This document shows, one piece after another, positions 25,601-36,349 of a stretch of 64,000 nucleotides of DNA. A program made the position numbers and the translations under genes. The notes beneath the pieces are model-generated. The model did no database searches. It saw nothing but the letters and a program-made list of their open reading frames with translations, and was not told where the DNA came from. Within the stretch, counting starts at the first letter, position 1, and each line of letters opens with the position of its first letter. This DNA is from Fasciolopsis buskii (Eukaryota > Platyhelminthes > Trematoda > Plagiorchiida > Fasciolidae): assembly GCA_008360955.1 (NCBI GenBank), contig LUCM01006656.1, forward strand, positions 129,427 to 193,426. The letters run 5' to 3'.

Positions 25601-26711
25601 GAGCAGAAATAGAAGGCGAGCAACAAGTTGAACAGAGAAACAGTTTCTTTGAACAATCTTTGTCTATTCGGACTAAACAAACCTATCAAAACGTAAGAAG
25701 CATTTGTTCGCGGATGCTGGGGTCAAGCTACCAAATTGGTTACCTTGGAAGTGGGCGTTCGCGAACATCAGTTTTTGATCGACTTGGGGCACACCGGCAG
25801 ATTGGTTCTAATCCAAACAGGGGCAAAGTATGACCCCTTTTTATATGCATCAAAATCATAAAATGAGAAGAAAACAGTTGTGAGTGATGCCGATATAATA
25901 CGCTGAGTCTAGTTTCCAACTCAGTAGACGCTTGCCACAAGTTAGGTTTTGTAAAAATCATCATTTACTGTTGTACAATAGAACGTGCAAACATCGGAAT
26001 TGCTTCAGCTTTTTCCAGACATCCTTTCGGAGGTTTGTGATTTCAGAATCCCTTTCTGTCTGTGGGGAACCCAAAACATTTTAACGCTGCGTCTTACTAT
26101 TCCGGTGTATTGGGAGTTGGATTGGACTGACCAGAATTGCAAAATTAGCCAAACGGTACGGACAGATCATCCAAGTTCCAGTTAATGCTTATCTAACCCT
26201 CGAAACCAAGACAGGAATCGGGAAACAGGTGAAGATTTAACTGCCAAAGCAACTAGTCTACTCAACAAGTTCTCTGCAGGATTGCAGCCGACTCTGAGTG
26301 AGCTTGTTTCTAATTTGAGCCGGGTAATGCAAGTTTTCCGACTGAAATTTTTATACACCCGCGAGGAGTTGGTTGGTAACCGTGGTGTACATGGCGGACG
26401 GCAGTGCAGCCAGTGTTCCTCCTGACTCGTGGGTTGAAATCTCGCATTGTGAATTTTTCAATCGTTCAGCTTAGCACTCAGACTGGTTTCCACGAACGAA
26501 ACCAGTAGCCAGCTCTGTAGAGTTTACATATCCAAAGCCTTCGACGGGGTACTTAGGCTAACTGTTCAGAGAAATCATGTTATCAGTCGGTGGTCTACTG
26601 CTGTGTGCTAGGGCCCGCGGCAGTGAAAAATCCTGACGAGATGGTGCAAACATCAGTGTGGGGAAGTTCAAAACGTTCAACCTGCCGTCGGTAGCGTCAA
26701 TGCTAAGGGCG
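19617..26711 (+). other. Assembly artefact: noisy duplicate of about 12755-19272
   Basis: This block is collinear with the preceding accurate sequence throughout. Anchors include: 19630 with 12765; CAAGCACCTGCGGCCGACAG at about 19893 with about 13018; the ACCATGGAA of the Penelope fragment at about 22343 with 15485; CAGGATTGCAGCC at about 26277 with about 18847. Differences are mostly single-base gains and losses spread evenly through coding-like, spacer and repeat sequence alike. The copy is about 7.1 kb against 6.5 kb for the source. That is the profile of an uncorrected, insertion-biased long read and not of evolutionary divergence. Every open frame and the second Penelope copy inside (about 22290-23560) should be ignored as separate features. 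Confidence 0.93.
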
Positions 26712-27074
26712 CTGCCCGGTAGCGTAATGGCTAAGGCGTTCGACGCAGAATCGTTCGTCCTTATTCGGGTTCGCGTCGCAGTTCAGGCGCGGTGGATATG
26801 CACAGCTGATGATTCCTAACAAGGATGAAACAGCTGTACAGTGGATCTATGGTTTCTTTATGGTGAGCTGAACAATGAAATCGCATGGTGAATTATTTCA
26901 TGAAAACTCCAGGTCATCTGATTGACTTAAGCTTCGAGGCAGTAGACCTGAGTTTCGTTCTTGTTAGAACTGCCGAGTGTTGGTGACTGTCATTGAGGAT
27001 GACAAGTGAATAAATCTAAGCCGGCACTTCTGATTAACCTGAACGGGAGCTGGTGGTGCAGTAGTAATACACAC
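26712..27074 (+). other. Exact 363-base re-entry copy of 19244-19606
   Basis: The accurate sequence restarts in the middle of a SINE head and repeats 19244-19606 (offset 7468) with no difference that I can find. It then continues past the point where the first copy hit the N gap. Just upstream, 26680-26711 is the noisy read's own version of the same bases (GGTAGCGTCAATGCTAAGGG against GGTAGCGTAATGGCTAAGGC). So the head appears twice in succession, once noisy and once clean. This is the overlapping end of the next contig, not a biological direct repeat. Confidence 0.93.
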
Positions 27075-27235
27075 GGCTTCCATGTGGAAATTCCGAGTTC
27101 AAACTTCGGGTACGAAGGGAGATACTCACCACCAGATGAATCTTGATGGGAGCGAAGTTGAAGTCTGAAGTTTCCGAGTGCAAGGCCCGAGGTTTGTGCT
27201 CGAAATGGCCAGTCAGTCGAGCAAATTGTCATCAA
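27051..27235 (+). mobile_element. SINE family 3 copy
   Basis: The tRNA-like head begins GCTGGTGGTGCAGTAGTAAT. It includes ACACGGCTTCCATGTGG and the B-box-like GAGTTCAAACTTCGG, followed by a body with CACCACCAGATGAATC, GAAGTCTGAAGTTTCCGAGT and CCCGAGGTTTGTGCTCGAAA. A diverged relative lies at 55320-55650 and a minus-strand fragment at 38070-38140. Its first 24 bases are the duplicated overlap. In the corrected sequence it follows directly on 19606. Confidence 0.62.
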
Positions 27236-27239
27236 CAGT

Positions 27240-30200
27240 CCAAATTTATCGCTTCTTGTTGTAGGGTCTATATGCTGCGTTCGTCAACCACGTCAAACCA
27301 AACCAAGCAGAATGTATGTTTCACGGCGCTTTAGCCTTTCAGTGCACTGTGAGAAATAACTCACCGATACTACACAAACCCGAACTTCTTTCGAACCTAG
27401 TTTACAAACACGACCAAGAATTTATGAAAATCAGTATCGTACAACACACAAAAATTTCCACATAACCTGACTACCGAAAAGAACTATAGACACGTTGTAA
27501 ATGCATTTTGTGAACTGCAAAGTGACAACCTCGGTATGACCAAATAAAATCAGATTAGTGTTACTTGAGACGACAATATGCAATTCGACCGATGGCAAGG
27601 AAGTACGTGTATGGACTGCCAGTTCGCAATGGCACGACTGCGGTCCAAACTATGTGAATGAAGACATCCAGAAGACCACAAAAACTGTAAAACATGTTAC
27701 GGGTTTAGTTACGACCCCTGTGTTCACACAAATTTTCTATTTGGTTAAGCATGTTCTCACCAGTTTTATTTGGGGTCGACTTTCCTGCTTCGTTTTCGGG
27801 TTTTGTCATGGTTCTGATGGACTGGTTGTGTACGGAGGCTACAGCAAAGCTATACTTCGCCGTATCAGGTGATCTCCTCATAGACTGATCACATCGTCCC
27901 GACTACACCAAGGCGATTCAGCAGATTGCGTCAGAACCACAGCTTTCATGGTTAAGCCAGAACAAAACATATAATCAAAGGTTTCGTCATGCACATCACT
28001 TTCTAATGGTCAGTGGCTGTGCAATTAGGTTATACTCATTTAGGACAGTTGGGAGAACTGGATCACTGGTTGCAGTTCAGCTGGGATGACATATGTCAGC
28101 ATTTCACCTGTTTCAGCTGCTGTGATCGGCGGCCTACCATACCACGTATGCCATCCTTATGCGTCGATTGAACAAGCAAGGATTTCGCAAATGAAAGCTT
28201 AGTTCCGATTCTCTGTTGGTTGAAAATCATCGAAAATTGCTGTTAGAATGTAGGATGAAATGTGGTTTTTGAGGAACAGTGGAAATAAGCACTTTGTCTT
28301 CTAAAGAAAATTTGTATGGGCGCACACCTCTTAAATCAGTGAAAGAATTGCGGGGATAGCTAGAATCCAGCCCAGTTCATGGCCAGTGGTAGTCCCAAGA
28401 GCCACCTAGCTAGGATGTTAGAGTAAGGTGGTTACCTCTGTCACTAGCGGAAAAAAGAAGCGTTGATTAATATGTGGCTGACATTTTTGCAATATTCCTT
28501 ACGATTCTTACAAAGTGTCGGAAAAATAAGGCTAAATCGCATTAGACAAACAAGTCACGCGCCTTTTGCGGCATTTCTGACGCGAACAGCATCTCATCTC
28601 CTATGTGCTTTGACTACGTCTTACAGACACGCGCGTGGCTGGATATCGAAGGCAATCGACCGGTGCCGTTATCCATATCGACTTCCAGGAGACGCTGACA
28701 TTACAACGGAACTCGTTTTTTCAAAGCTTTAGGAAATTTTATTGATGTGATGTGTTCGCCTGGAAGTCACTTGACATAGCCCGGTAAGGTTTCGCTATCG
28801 TCTTGGATTACGACCAGCCGCCCAAGATGTTGCGGAATAGCAGAGATGAAAAGTGAACATTCCAAGACGGGTGCCGGTTCAATCGCACAGGGTAGCGCCT
28901 AGAACAATTTCAACTGTGGATGTTGATGAATCCCCGTATCAAACTGTCACGTTTCCAAAATTTCTTGTGTTTCAAAACTATCATTTCATTTTATCATCGT
29001 TACTAAGAAAAAGGTTTATCTAACGCTTTCATCTAGCCGATCAATACGAGCAAAACGAAATATCAGCATCTAGCAGCGTTTGTCTTTTTACCCTGATGAG
29101 CTTCTTGAGGCGCGGGTTTTTTAACCCAGAAGCAACCGATCCGTAAGCATACTTATTCGGATACCGGACAGGAAAAATTGTATGCGTAGGCATGGAGAAC
29201 AAAACAACTGACAAAACACAAATCATTGAAAACAGTTCAAGTCACCCGCTGCTGTGACAGGGAGGTTTTGGGTGAATCCCGCTTGTATTGGGAGACAATC
29301 GATTGCTTCAAACGGAGCCAGGTGCAATTAACAGCTAGTTGGATACTTCAATAACAAATCCAACTTATATTGCATGTGTGAAAGGTATCGAAATTTTGGC
29401 CAATCACGTCTAACCGGTGTGGTTCCATGTTCAATGTAGTCCGAGATTTCTTCCGCCGAAGAACTGTCCGCTTGTCCAAAACTTGTCATCTTTTTTTCTA
29501 TCCAAAGAGGAGAGAGTGTGGCTAAACTGTGCGTTTGATTTCCAAATATGCCCCGTTGAATTATTCAACACAGACAAAAAACGCATCCCGACGTGGGGAT
29601 TAAAAAACCCGAAACAATTGGGATGGAAACGAGGAAAATCCAGCCAAAAGGGGCCGTACGAATTTCGGATAAATATAGGTTAAGGGGAGAAATGGGCTAT
29701 ATATTTAACCAGGTGTCACGAAAATGTGTAAAATAATTAGCTTTCCCGGGATGGATAAAAGCAACTGTTGGCAGTTCTGTCCTATTCATCAGTTTTGTAT
29801 TTTGTTCATTGTTTTGCCTTGCTGATGAAATCAAACAAATTTCATGATTTTTTCTGGCACTAATTCTGCCCCCAAAAGCAGACCATGTGACCGGGTTTGG
29901 TCATTCACTTTGCACGGTATATATCGGAACGCTGCACTGTATTTTCATAAAAAACTCACTGATATAAATTTGTGAAAACTACGGGATATTGGACACCAAG
30001 TGGACTGTGGTACAAAATTACCCTTGTCGGGAAAATAAATTCAAATTACTCGGATGAACTCTTTATCTGTCTATCCTTAGAACAGGGTCAACGGATATGC
30101 CTCCGCATAAGGCGATTTGATCGCTATGGTTACGGTATCAACATAGTTCGTTCGCCGTATCAGCTAATCCGATAGCCGAAAATAAGCCCGTTATTAAGGT

Positions 30201-30880
30201 CGATGACGTGAAGTTTCCTCTGGAGAAACAAGCTCATTTCCTGTGGGCGAAAGGTCTATTCTGCCCAAAGTATTGTGTTGTTCCACTTAGATTGAATGAT
30301 AAGTTTCCTGAAAACGAAAAGAGTTCAATCGCATAACTGTCCACACCTGCGATCTGTCTCAGAGCCTGTCTTGCGAATTCTAAATAATCTCAACTGTCTG
30401 CATATTGGTCATTGTGTCACATATGTATCGCTTTCTGTAAGCATACGGTTAGCGGTCATTTGTAGAGGTGTCACAAAGCAGTCACTTCTGGCGAGTGTCT
30501 TCTCACGGTTCAGGTAAACGTAAACTTTACTCATAGTGATCTTTTACTTTACTTCATAAAAACTGTTATCATTTCGTAAAATTACCCTCAAGTTGAGGGG
30601 TGGCCAAACTTCGAATCGGCTGGCGGGTGAAGAAAGTAAACACGTGATCTTTACGCTCACAATTTAAAATAACAATATATTGATCATCATCGACCAGTCC
30701 TGTCAGACTGCCGTAGCTGCAGACACCGAGCAGAGCAATTAATTAGTTATCTTGTCTCGTACATGCATTGAGATCGATAAGGCCGTGGTTTGTAGTTCAT
30801 TTATTTGTGATTCCTTCATCCTCCTGGTAGCTTTTGGGCATAGCCCGAGCGTGTTTTCCTGACTGCCGATGGAAATGATT
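27240..30880. other. Anonymous non-coding stretch
   Basis: No supported gene or element. Open frames near 27558-27872, 28463-28732 and 29417-29683 are around 90-105 codons and carry no motif. The 3' end may contain the unrecognisable continuation of the minus-strand gypsy remnant, but I found no reverse transcriptase motif there. Confidence 0.4.
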
Positions 30881-30882
30881 TT

Positions 30883-31790
30883 TTAGTACTTGTTACCCAT
30901 AGCCTGGTGTTTGGTCAGGAAGTGCATGCCACAGATCATGTACCAAGTCACCTCAGAAATCAGGAAGTCATGTATTAATGCATAGCCAGAGACGGTCATG
31001 GTTAGAAAGGCTTCCTTGAGGCGATACCCACCTTCCTTCGGCATTGGTTATATGAGGCCTCTGTGTGTAGCTCTCGGTGGTTGATTCTCTATGAAGGTGG
31101 TACTGGCAATGGAGTAGGCGGCACCCATGTCGATCAGAATCCGAAACAGGACGTCGATAAGGAGAAGGGCGAAAAAGCAGCACATGCCAACTCACTTGGA
31201 CCACTAACCGGTTTGACTGTCGAGCTGTGCCGCAAAATTGAACTGTTCGTCCAGATGGAGAACGGTAGTAGCAAGCAGAGCGCGGTGGTCGGTGGACTCG
31301 ATATGGCATGCGGCTGTTGCTCCGGCTGAGGTTGATTATGTTCAGAGTACATGACTTCTCGATCCGGGTGAATGCCTCCTACCCTTCTGTAATCTGGACC
31401 GAGTTGCTCAAGAACTTAGGTGAGTGACGGATAAACTTTGACTACAGCTTCGGGAGACATGTGACTGTTTAGAGTCGGCGCAGTGCCTCACGTTCCAGTT
31501 CTTCGCCGGACATCTCGAGAAGGCATACATCGCCACCACTTGGAGGTGGGCTTGATGCGTTTGCATGGACTTCCTGGGCTCCTGAGCATTCTGACAGAAT
31601 CTGTCGAGGAAAGCAGAATCTGGAGTGGTGTCTGCAAAACAGTTCCCTCACGTAGTCCCAAACTTCTTCTGGAATTGCTGAGGCAAGCAGATTACTACTC
31701 AGAAACTGTCGTGTGGCACTGTCAGATAGGTCTGATCATGAAGCTCTTTAGTTCTGTCAGGGAGGCATCACAAAGATAAAAACACATCTA
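30883..31790 (-). pseudogene. Ty3/gypsy gag-protease remnant (CsRn1-like)
   Basis: Read on the minus strand, the order is that of a Ty3/gypsy element. A gag part (about 31790-31400) contains SAIPEEVWDYVRELF and, one frame over, LQILLSSTDSV, which fits the usual LP..V...LAS.D segment. A zinc-knuckle-like CYYRSPSGRTVQFC (about 31273-31229) resembles the CYYH..FG..A..C form of the CsRn1 group. An aspartic protease follows, with the active-site motif LIDMGAAYSIAS (about 31138-31103; usual motif DTGA) and a distal ICGMHFLTKHQA (about 30937-30905). Frames shift between blocks, and there is a stop after HRGLI near 31050. Reverse transcriptase, integrase and LTRs were not found, so this is a dead fragment. 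Confidence 0.63.
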
Positions 31791-32063
31791 AGCCTCCTAC
31801 AAGTCGCAATCATCTCCAAGGAGACAAAAACTTTAGGCGGTTTCACATAATGCTGCTAAACTTTCATCAGTGGAAGCAGCATTTTCTCCAAAGGAGGTGT
31901 AACGGAATTCTCGGGCTTTCTCGTTTCCGACTTCTCACTGCTGACACGATTTAGAATATGGCAGCACTCGTTTAAATTCGTACCTCATACTACACTTGGG
32001 GCTGTAATGGGAGAACGGTTGGAACGGAACCTATTTCGTGTACTGATTAAAGGCTACTGAAAG

Positions 32064-32085
32064 ACACACACACACACACACACAC
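32064..32085. repeat. (CA)n microsatellite
   Basis: An alternating AC tract of about 22 bases lies between the gypsy remnant and the interspersed repeat that begins near 32305. Confidence 0.95.
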
Positions 32086-32304
32086 GAACGCCAAGAGAAA
32101 ACAGAAGGAAAGCGGAAGCAGGTGGTAGTTATGATTATCATTGAATCCGGTTTACAATTGGCCTTGAATGTAAAGAACGGGTTGGACCGTTATTTCTCTC
32201 CTTCTTTCTCTTTGCGTTTCCTATAACTCGTAAGTGGCCTTGTAGCCATTGGTCAACATCCACCACGCATATCTGCCCGGCACCTGAAGGGCCGTAACAC
32301 AAAG

Positions 32305-32850
32305 CCTCAGAATGCCTCAGCAAGGGCAGGGATGTGTCTCAAGCTCTGAGTTGGCTAGTCGCCCTGAACCCTTCTTGAAATGCTCCCAAGTACACGGCAT
32401 CTCAAATAGTCTCTGCTGAGGAACTTCTATGTATTACGTTCTCTTGTCGGTGTTCCTATTAAAGTGCCGGGACGAAGGTAAACGCATGGCGCCCGCCACC
32501 GGGTTGACTGATCACTGATAGTCAGTCTAGGGGAGTTGGCTAAACCTCTGATTCCAAACCAGCCATTGGCGGTGTACAAAGCACACGGCTGTGCCCACCG
32601 GCATACATGATGACGGGGTGTACTGGGCACCCAGGATGTCTAGCCCCATCCGAAATTCGCGTGAACTGGGCAATCGGTCACCGGCCCTCGGTGGGTTAAG
32701 TAACCCTCGGATCGTCAGGCTGCCTTGCGGGTTAGACCAAGTGGTCAAATGCTAGTGGTAAAGGCCCCCTAAGTTAACCTTCGTTTTCGGTCTGGGCAAC
32801 CGGGTAGTAGCAAAACCGCAGAGGACTCATAGATTCCGATGGATGGTAGG
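32305..32850 (+). repeat. Unclassified interspersed repeat, copy A
   Basis: This stretch is visibly related to the reverse complement of 57190-57725. Shared blocks, in order, are: GAATGCCTCAGCA, GAAATGCTC, AGTCTCTGCTGAGGA, GGGTTGACTG, CCAGTCTAGG or TCAGTCTAGG, GGTC or GGCTAAA, GCACACAA or GCACACGG, CTGGGCACCCAGGATG, TATCCGAA or ATCCGAAATT, CACCGG, GGTCAAA, and GATTCC(G) ATGGATGG. It is richer in G+C than its surroundings and has no long open frame. This could be the 5' untranslated region of a LINE or a non-autonomous element. I cannot decide between them. Confidence 0.6.
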
Positions 32851-32859
32851 CGATGTGGA

Positions 32860-33700
32860 GATGAGAAATAGAAGTACTAGCATTATTCGTGAACTCTACG
32901 CGTTGTTCCTTTATCGTTCCCCTTTTCGTTCCCTATTTTCATCCTTTGCTATGATTCCGATGGCACACTATCTGTGTTCAGACATGTGGAAAATATACAT
33001 ATGGGTGAGACAGGAGAAGATTATTGTTAACGAACCGCATAAATATGCCCTAATCGGTTTCACAGTCATCACAGCTGACACAGGTGTTCTCTCAATTCAT
33101 TTGACTGCGTTTCACCACAAAATTATTTAGTTCTCATAAAAAGCTCCGTTCTGTTTGACCAAAACTTGACATATATTGGGCTGACTAAGGTGACTACGCA
33201 TCGGTTCACCTTCAATCAGACCAAACAAGGCCGTATTCTAATGTCTGATTTGTCCTGTTACCAAACAGTAGAGTGGAGCTTAACGTTAATGAAGAAGTGT
33301 TTGCTAATCTGAATGAAAAAGTAATCGAGCCATCTAAACACCCGAAAACCAGTGAATACAAAAAGCAGCATCTCCATTCGACTGATCCACTCCACCCCGT
33401 AAAAGGTCAATCAAGCAATGGATAAATAGCATATCTGACAAAGCTGATTGTTTCAGATCGCTCGGATTAATTTACCATAGGCTGATTTTATGTCGTTCTC
33501 TTTGTCCAATATTTCTCGCTGTCTCGTGCACTTGTCATTTCTCGTGGTTTGTGTTGACCAAATGCGGAAGCAAGTGATGACGGCTGAATAGCGGAAAAAA
33601 GAATGAAAGTTGTAGTGATTCAGAGCTTAGCTGTAATCTTTTCCATACGGAATTAATTCATTTGGCTATTCATTTCCATAATCCGTCACAGAAATGAGAA
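32860..33700. other. Anonymous non-coding stretch
   Basis: No supported feature. One open frame at 32843-33130 (95 codons) begins inside the end of the interspersed repeat and has no recognisable motif. Confidence 0.4.
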
Positions 33701-33701
33701 G

Positions 33702-33819
33702 ATATATATATATATTTATATATAGAGAGAGAGTTGAGAAGGCATACACTGAGTTAATACATTTATCGTGACGTTTCGATCCAAACTAGGACTCGTTGTT
33801 GAACGCGAATGAGTGATTG

Positions 33820-33859
<40 letters not shown>
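33702..33859. repeat. Paired (TA)n tracts flanking an 85-base unique core
   Basis: The first tract, 33702-33724, runs into (GA)n to 33735. The second, 33821-33859, is almost pure TA. The core between them contains the ribozyme-like motif described separately. Symmetric flanking by TA repeats suggests that an element inserted into, or carried, TA repeats. Confidence 0.85.
33755..33805 (-). mobile_element. Hammerhead-like motif, probable Penelope terminus of a second type
   Basis: The minus strand reads ACAACGAG, then GTCC, a TAGTTT loop, GGAT and C, then GAAACGTCAC (GAAAC complement at 33773-33777). GTCC and GGAT form a four-pair stem with one G-U pair, and GAAAC follows one base later, as in the 3' half of a hammerhead core. 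GTCC stems next to CGAAACG are familiar from flatworm hammerheads. The 5' core CTGANGA is only partly kept (ACAACGA). There is no coding sequence beside it. The assignment to Penelope is by analogy with the copies at 6.7 and 15.9 kb, whose stem sequence differs. Confidence 0.35.
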
Positions 33860-33861
<2 letters not shown>

Positions 33862-33869
33862 CGGGTTGC

Positions 33870-35500
33870 ATTGCATCCAAAATTTCTTTTTGCTAATACT
33901 CCTTCGTTTGCAGTAGTTGCTGGGCCTAAAGATGTATGAACAAATATCATGAATTTATTTACAAGTTTCCTAATTATATCTGTTCGTAAACTGCAATAAG
34001 GCCAATTAAATATGAATAATCTCGGTTGCCAACCTAAATTTGAACTTGAAAAATGAAATCCCAGTGATGCATGAAAATTTTGTGAACGATTTTGGAAGGT
34101 TCTCAGAGTTCATTCTAGTTTAGATTCGTAAACCCGAGCAACTTCGTTTGTCCAGCAAAAAGCACTTTTTCGTCGAGTGTTCTGTTCACGATTTCGCCGA
34201 CAGTTTCAGGCTGATGGTAACTGCTTATTAACGGAGATCCTGTAGATTAACCGGAGTTTAATAACCAAGGTTGATCACGCACGGGAAATTTTTCGACTAA
34301 GAGGGATTTTGATTCGGGCTCAAGGATGACCTCACGCGAAGGTCATTTAGGCAAGCTGTGTTAATCGCTCGAGATGCTATCGTGAGAGTGAAGCAGTGAG
34401 TGAGAAACGGCAAATTCTCTTATTGTCACACTGTAGGGCACAATGATCAGGTTAAAAAAATCTCGGTCAGTTTATTAATGCGTTTATGCTTTTCCAGGGT
34501 TTTAAACTAAACAAGGCCGCCGTTCTTATCATATTGGACAAGTGAACTATGTTAAGGCCATGTCTCTGGTGGAGGAAATCAGTCGTATTCAAAAGTGACC
34601 ACATAAAAACGTGTATTTATGTCAGAACTTTGGGACAGTTCTTTTTTCAATCCCGACGTAGATTATTACCGGTATTGAATTCACCATTGTCCGGGTAACG
34701 CTGAACAGATCTTAATCACTCCAGATCTTAGGAGGTGCGGAGCATGGACTAAATAAGTAATAAAGCCAGGAGCTTAATTACTCTGCGCAATGGTAGAAAC
34801 TGTTGTTGGTCCTGATCTGGCGACCCTTTAATTTTGTTGATGAACGCATGACGCGTGGTGACCAGCAGAACACTTATGAAATGAACATTTCGAAAGAGAA
34901 ATTCTTCGAAGTTGCCACACTTCATTATTCTCCACCAAGTTGTTAAACCTTACATGAATAAAGTGAGAAAAGTCCTACAAACAAATTAGAAGAGAATGCA
35001 TTGCATGTACGGGAAATTGTATAGTTTTTAATGGAAACATTCTCTTTATTCTAAGAAAGCAGACCATGTAAAAAATGACAGCATCCAAAAGAACCTGCTT
35101 GTTCTAATGGGCTAGAATTTAGCAAACGTTATCCCGACTAAAGTGTTTTGCTTTCATTTTAAAGTAAACCCGATGAAAGCATACTTGGATCTTGAGTATG
35201 CTACGTACAAATCGCATCGCAGCCCAAAACTCGATTCTCTCCTAATTGTTCCATGTTCTGACACGAATAAATCTCACTTTGTTCTCCTCAGCTGGCTCAT
35301 TTTGCATCACGATGGAGATAGAACACTGTTGCTCGGATGAGATGCCGACAAAGGTTCTAGCTGATTTGCAAGGCAGATAGCATTGAGGTTTACAACTCTT
35401 TGTCGGAAAGATTCTTGCGGAATAAAAGGAGTAAAAATTCAAGTGTTTATTTCTTTTTGCTGTTGTCTACTGAAGCGGAGAGCGCTTACATGAGGTTTAG
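33870..35500. other. Anonymous non-coding stretch
   Basis: No supported gene or element. Open frames are under 70 codons. Confidence 0.4.
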
Positions 35501-35505
35501 GAAGA

Positions 35506-35542
35506 CATATATATATATATATTATATATATATATATATATA
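35506..35542. repeat. (TA)n microsatellite
   Basis: An alternating TA tract of about 37 bases, with one phase slip (ATTA) in the middle. Confidence 0.95.
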
Positions 35543-36104
35543 CTGGGCAGAGTTAGATGTCATGGATGTCGGTTGGATTTTCCAATAACCCAATGGATTT
35601 ATTTACAAGTTAACAAGGTAAAATGACTTTGTTTGTTATTCGTGAGGACTCAGATCCGTACTGCGTGGCTGCAAGACGCACTTGTGTAGAACAGCCTGCC
35701 GGACTTTATCGACTCATTATTTTCAGATAATCATTCGACGCGAGTTATTCCCAGCTTATCTCCAAATATCCATTTCCGGCTTGGTTCTTAACATTAAACA
35801 GACCGATTCTCTCCTCCAACTGATGTCTCCTTTCAAATCTGTTGATCGTAAACCATAGCCTCGGTTGAAATAATCCATTGAATTAGATAGGCTGAGACAG
35901 AAGTATGGATGCATACCACCGCGGTAGATACACAACGAGTGATGGTTGTATTCTAGATTTTATAACTCATTACATTCGAAAAAACACCCAAAGCGACTCA
36001 CATGTGAACAGTACTACAACACACGTCTCATCGTATTTCGGTCCACTAAGGGAACGGTTCACGCTTGGTGTATGCAAGCAAAACACACCCATGCAAACTT
36101 GTTT

Positions 36105-36345
36105 CAATTGTTGTTTTCGTTGTCGTCGTCGTCGTCCTTGCAGCCGCTGCTACTGCCGCTGCCGTCTTCCGTAGTCGCGTTGTTTTGGCTATTTGCATTA
36201 CTGTTGGGAAAACCATTAATATATTTTTCATTTTCACCATTGCTAATGCTGTTATGTTAAAAGCATTATTAATAATGTCGCCAATTCTGTTGTCTTTATT
36301 ATTATTATCATGGTAACCGTTTTGTCGTTTTTATCGTTCTTGTAG
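36105..36345. repeat. Cryptic triplet-periodic tract
   Basis: About 240 bases have strong period-three texture, in blocks of GTC/GTT (36115-36145), GCT/GCC (36140-36165), then ATT/GTT (36230-36345). The plus strand is pyrimidine-rich at fixed positions, which keeps several overlapping frames open (for example 35946-36260 and 36065-36316) and gives Leu/Val/Ser-rich translations. Openness in more than one frame at once is the mark of a degenerate simple repeat and not of a gene. Confidence 0.6.
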
Positions 36346-36349
36346 CTTT

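Noticed and set aside
36046..36316. Leu/Val-rich membrane protein
   Set aside because: The hydrophobic translation comes from a degenerate triplet repeat that opens more than one frame.
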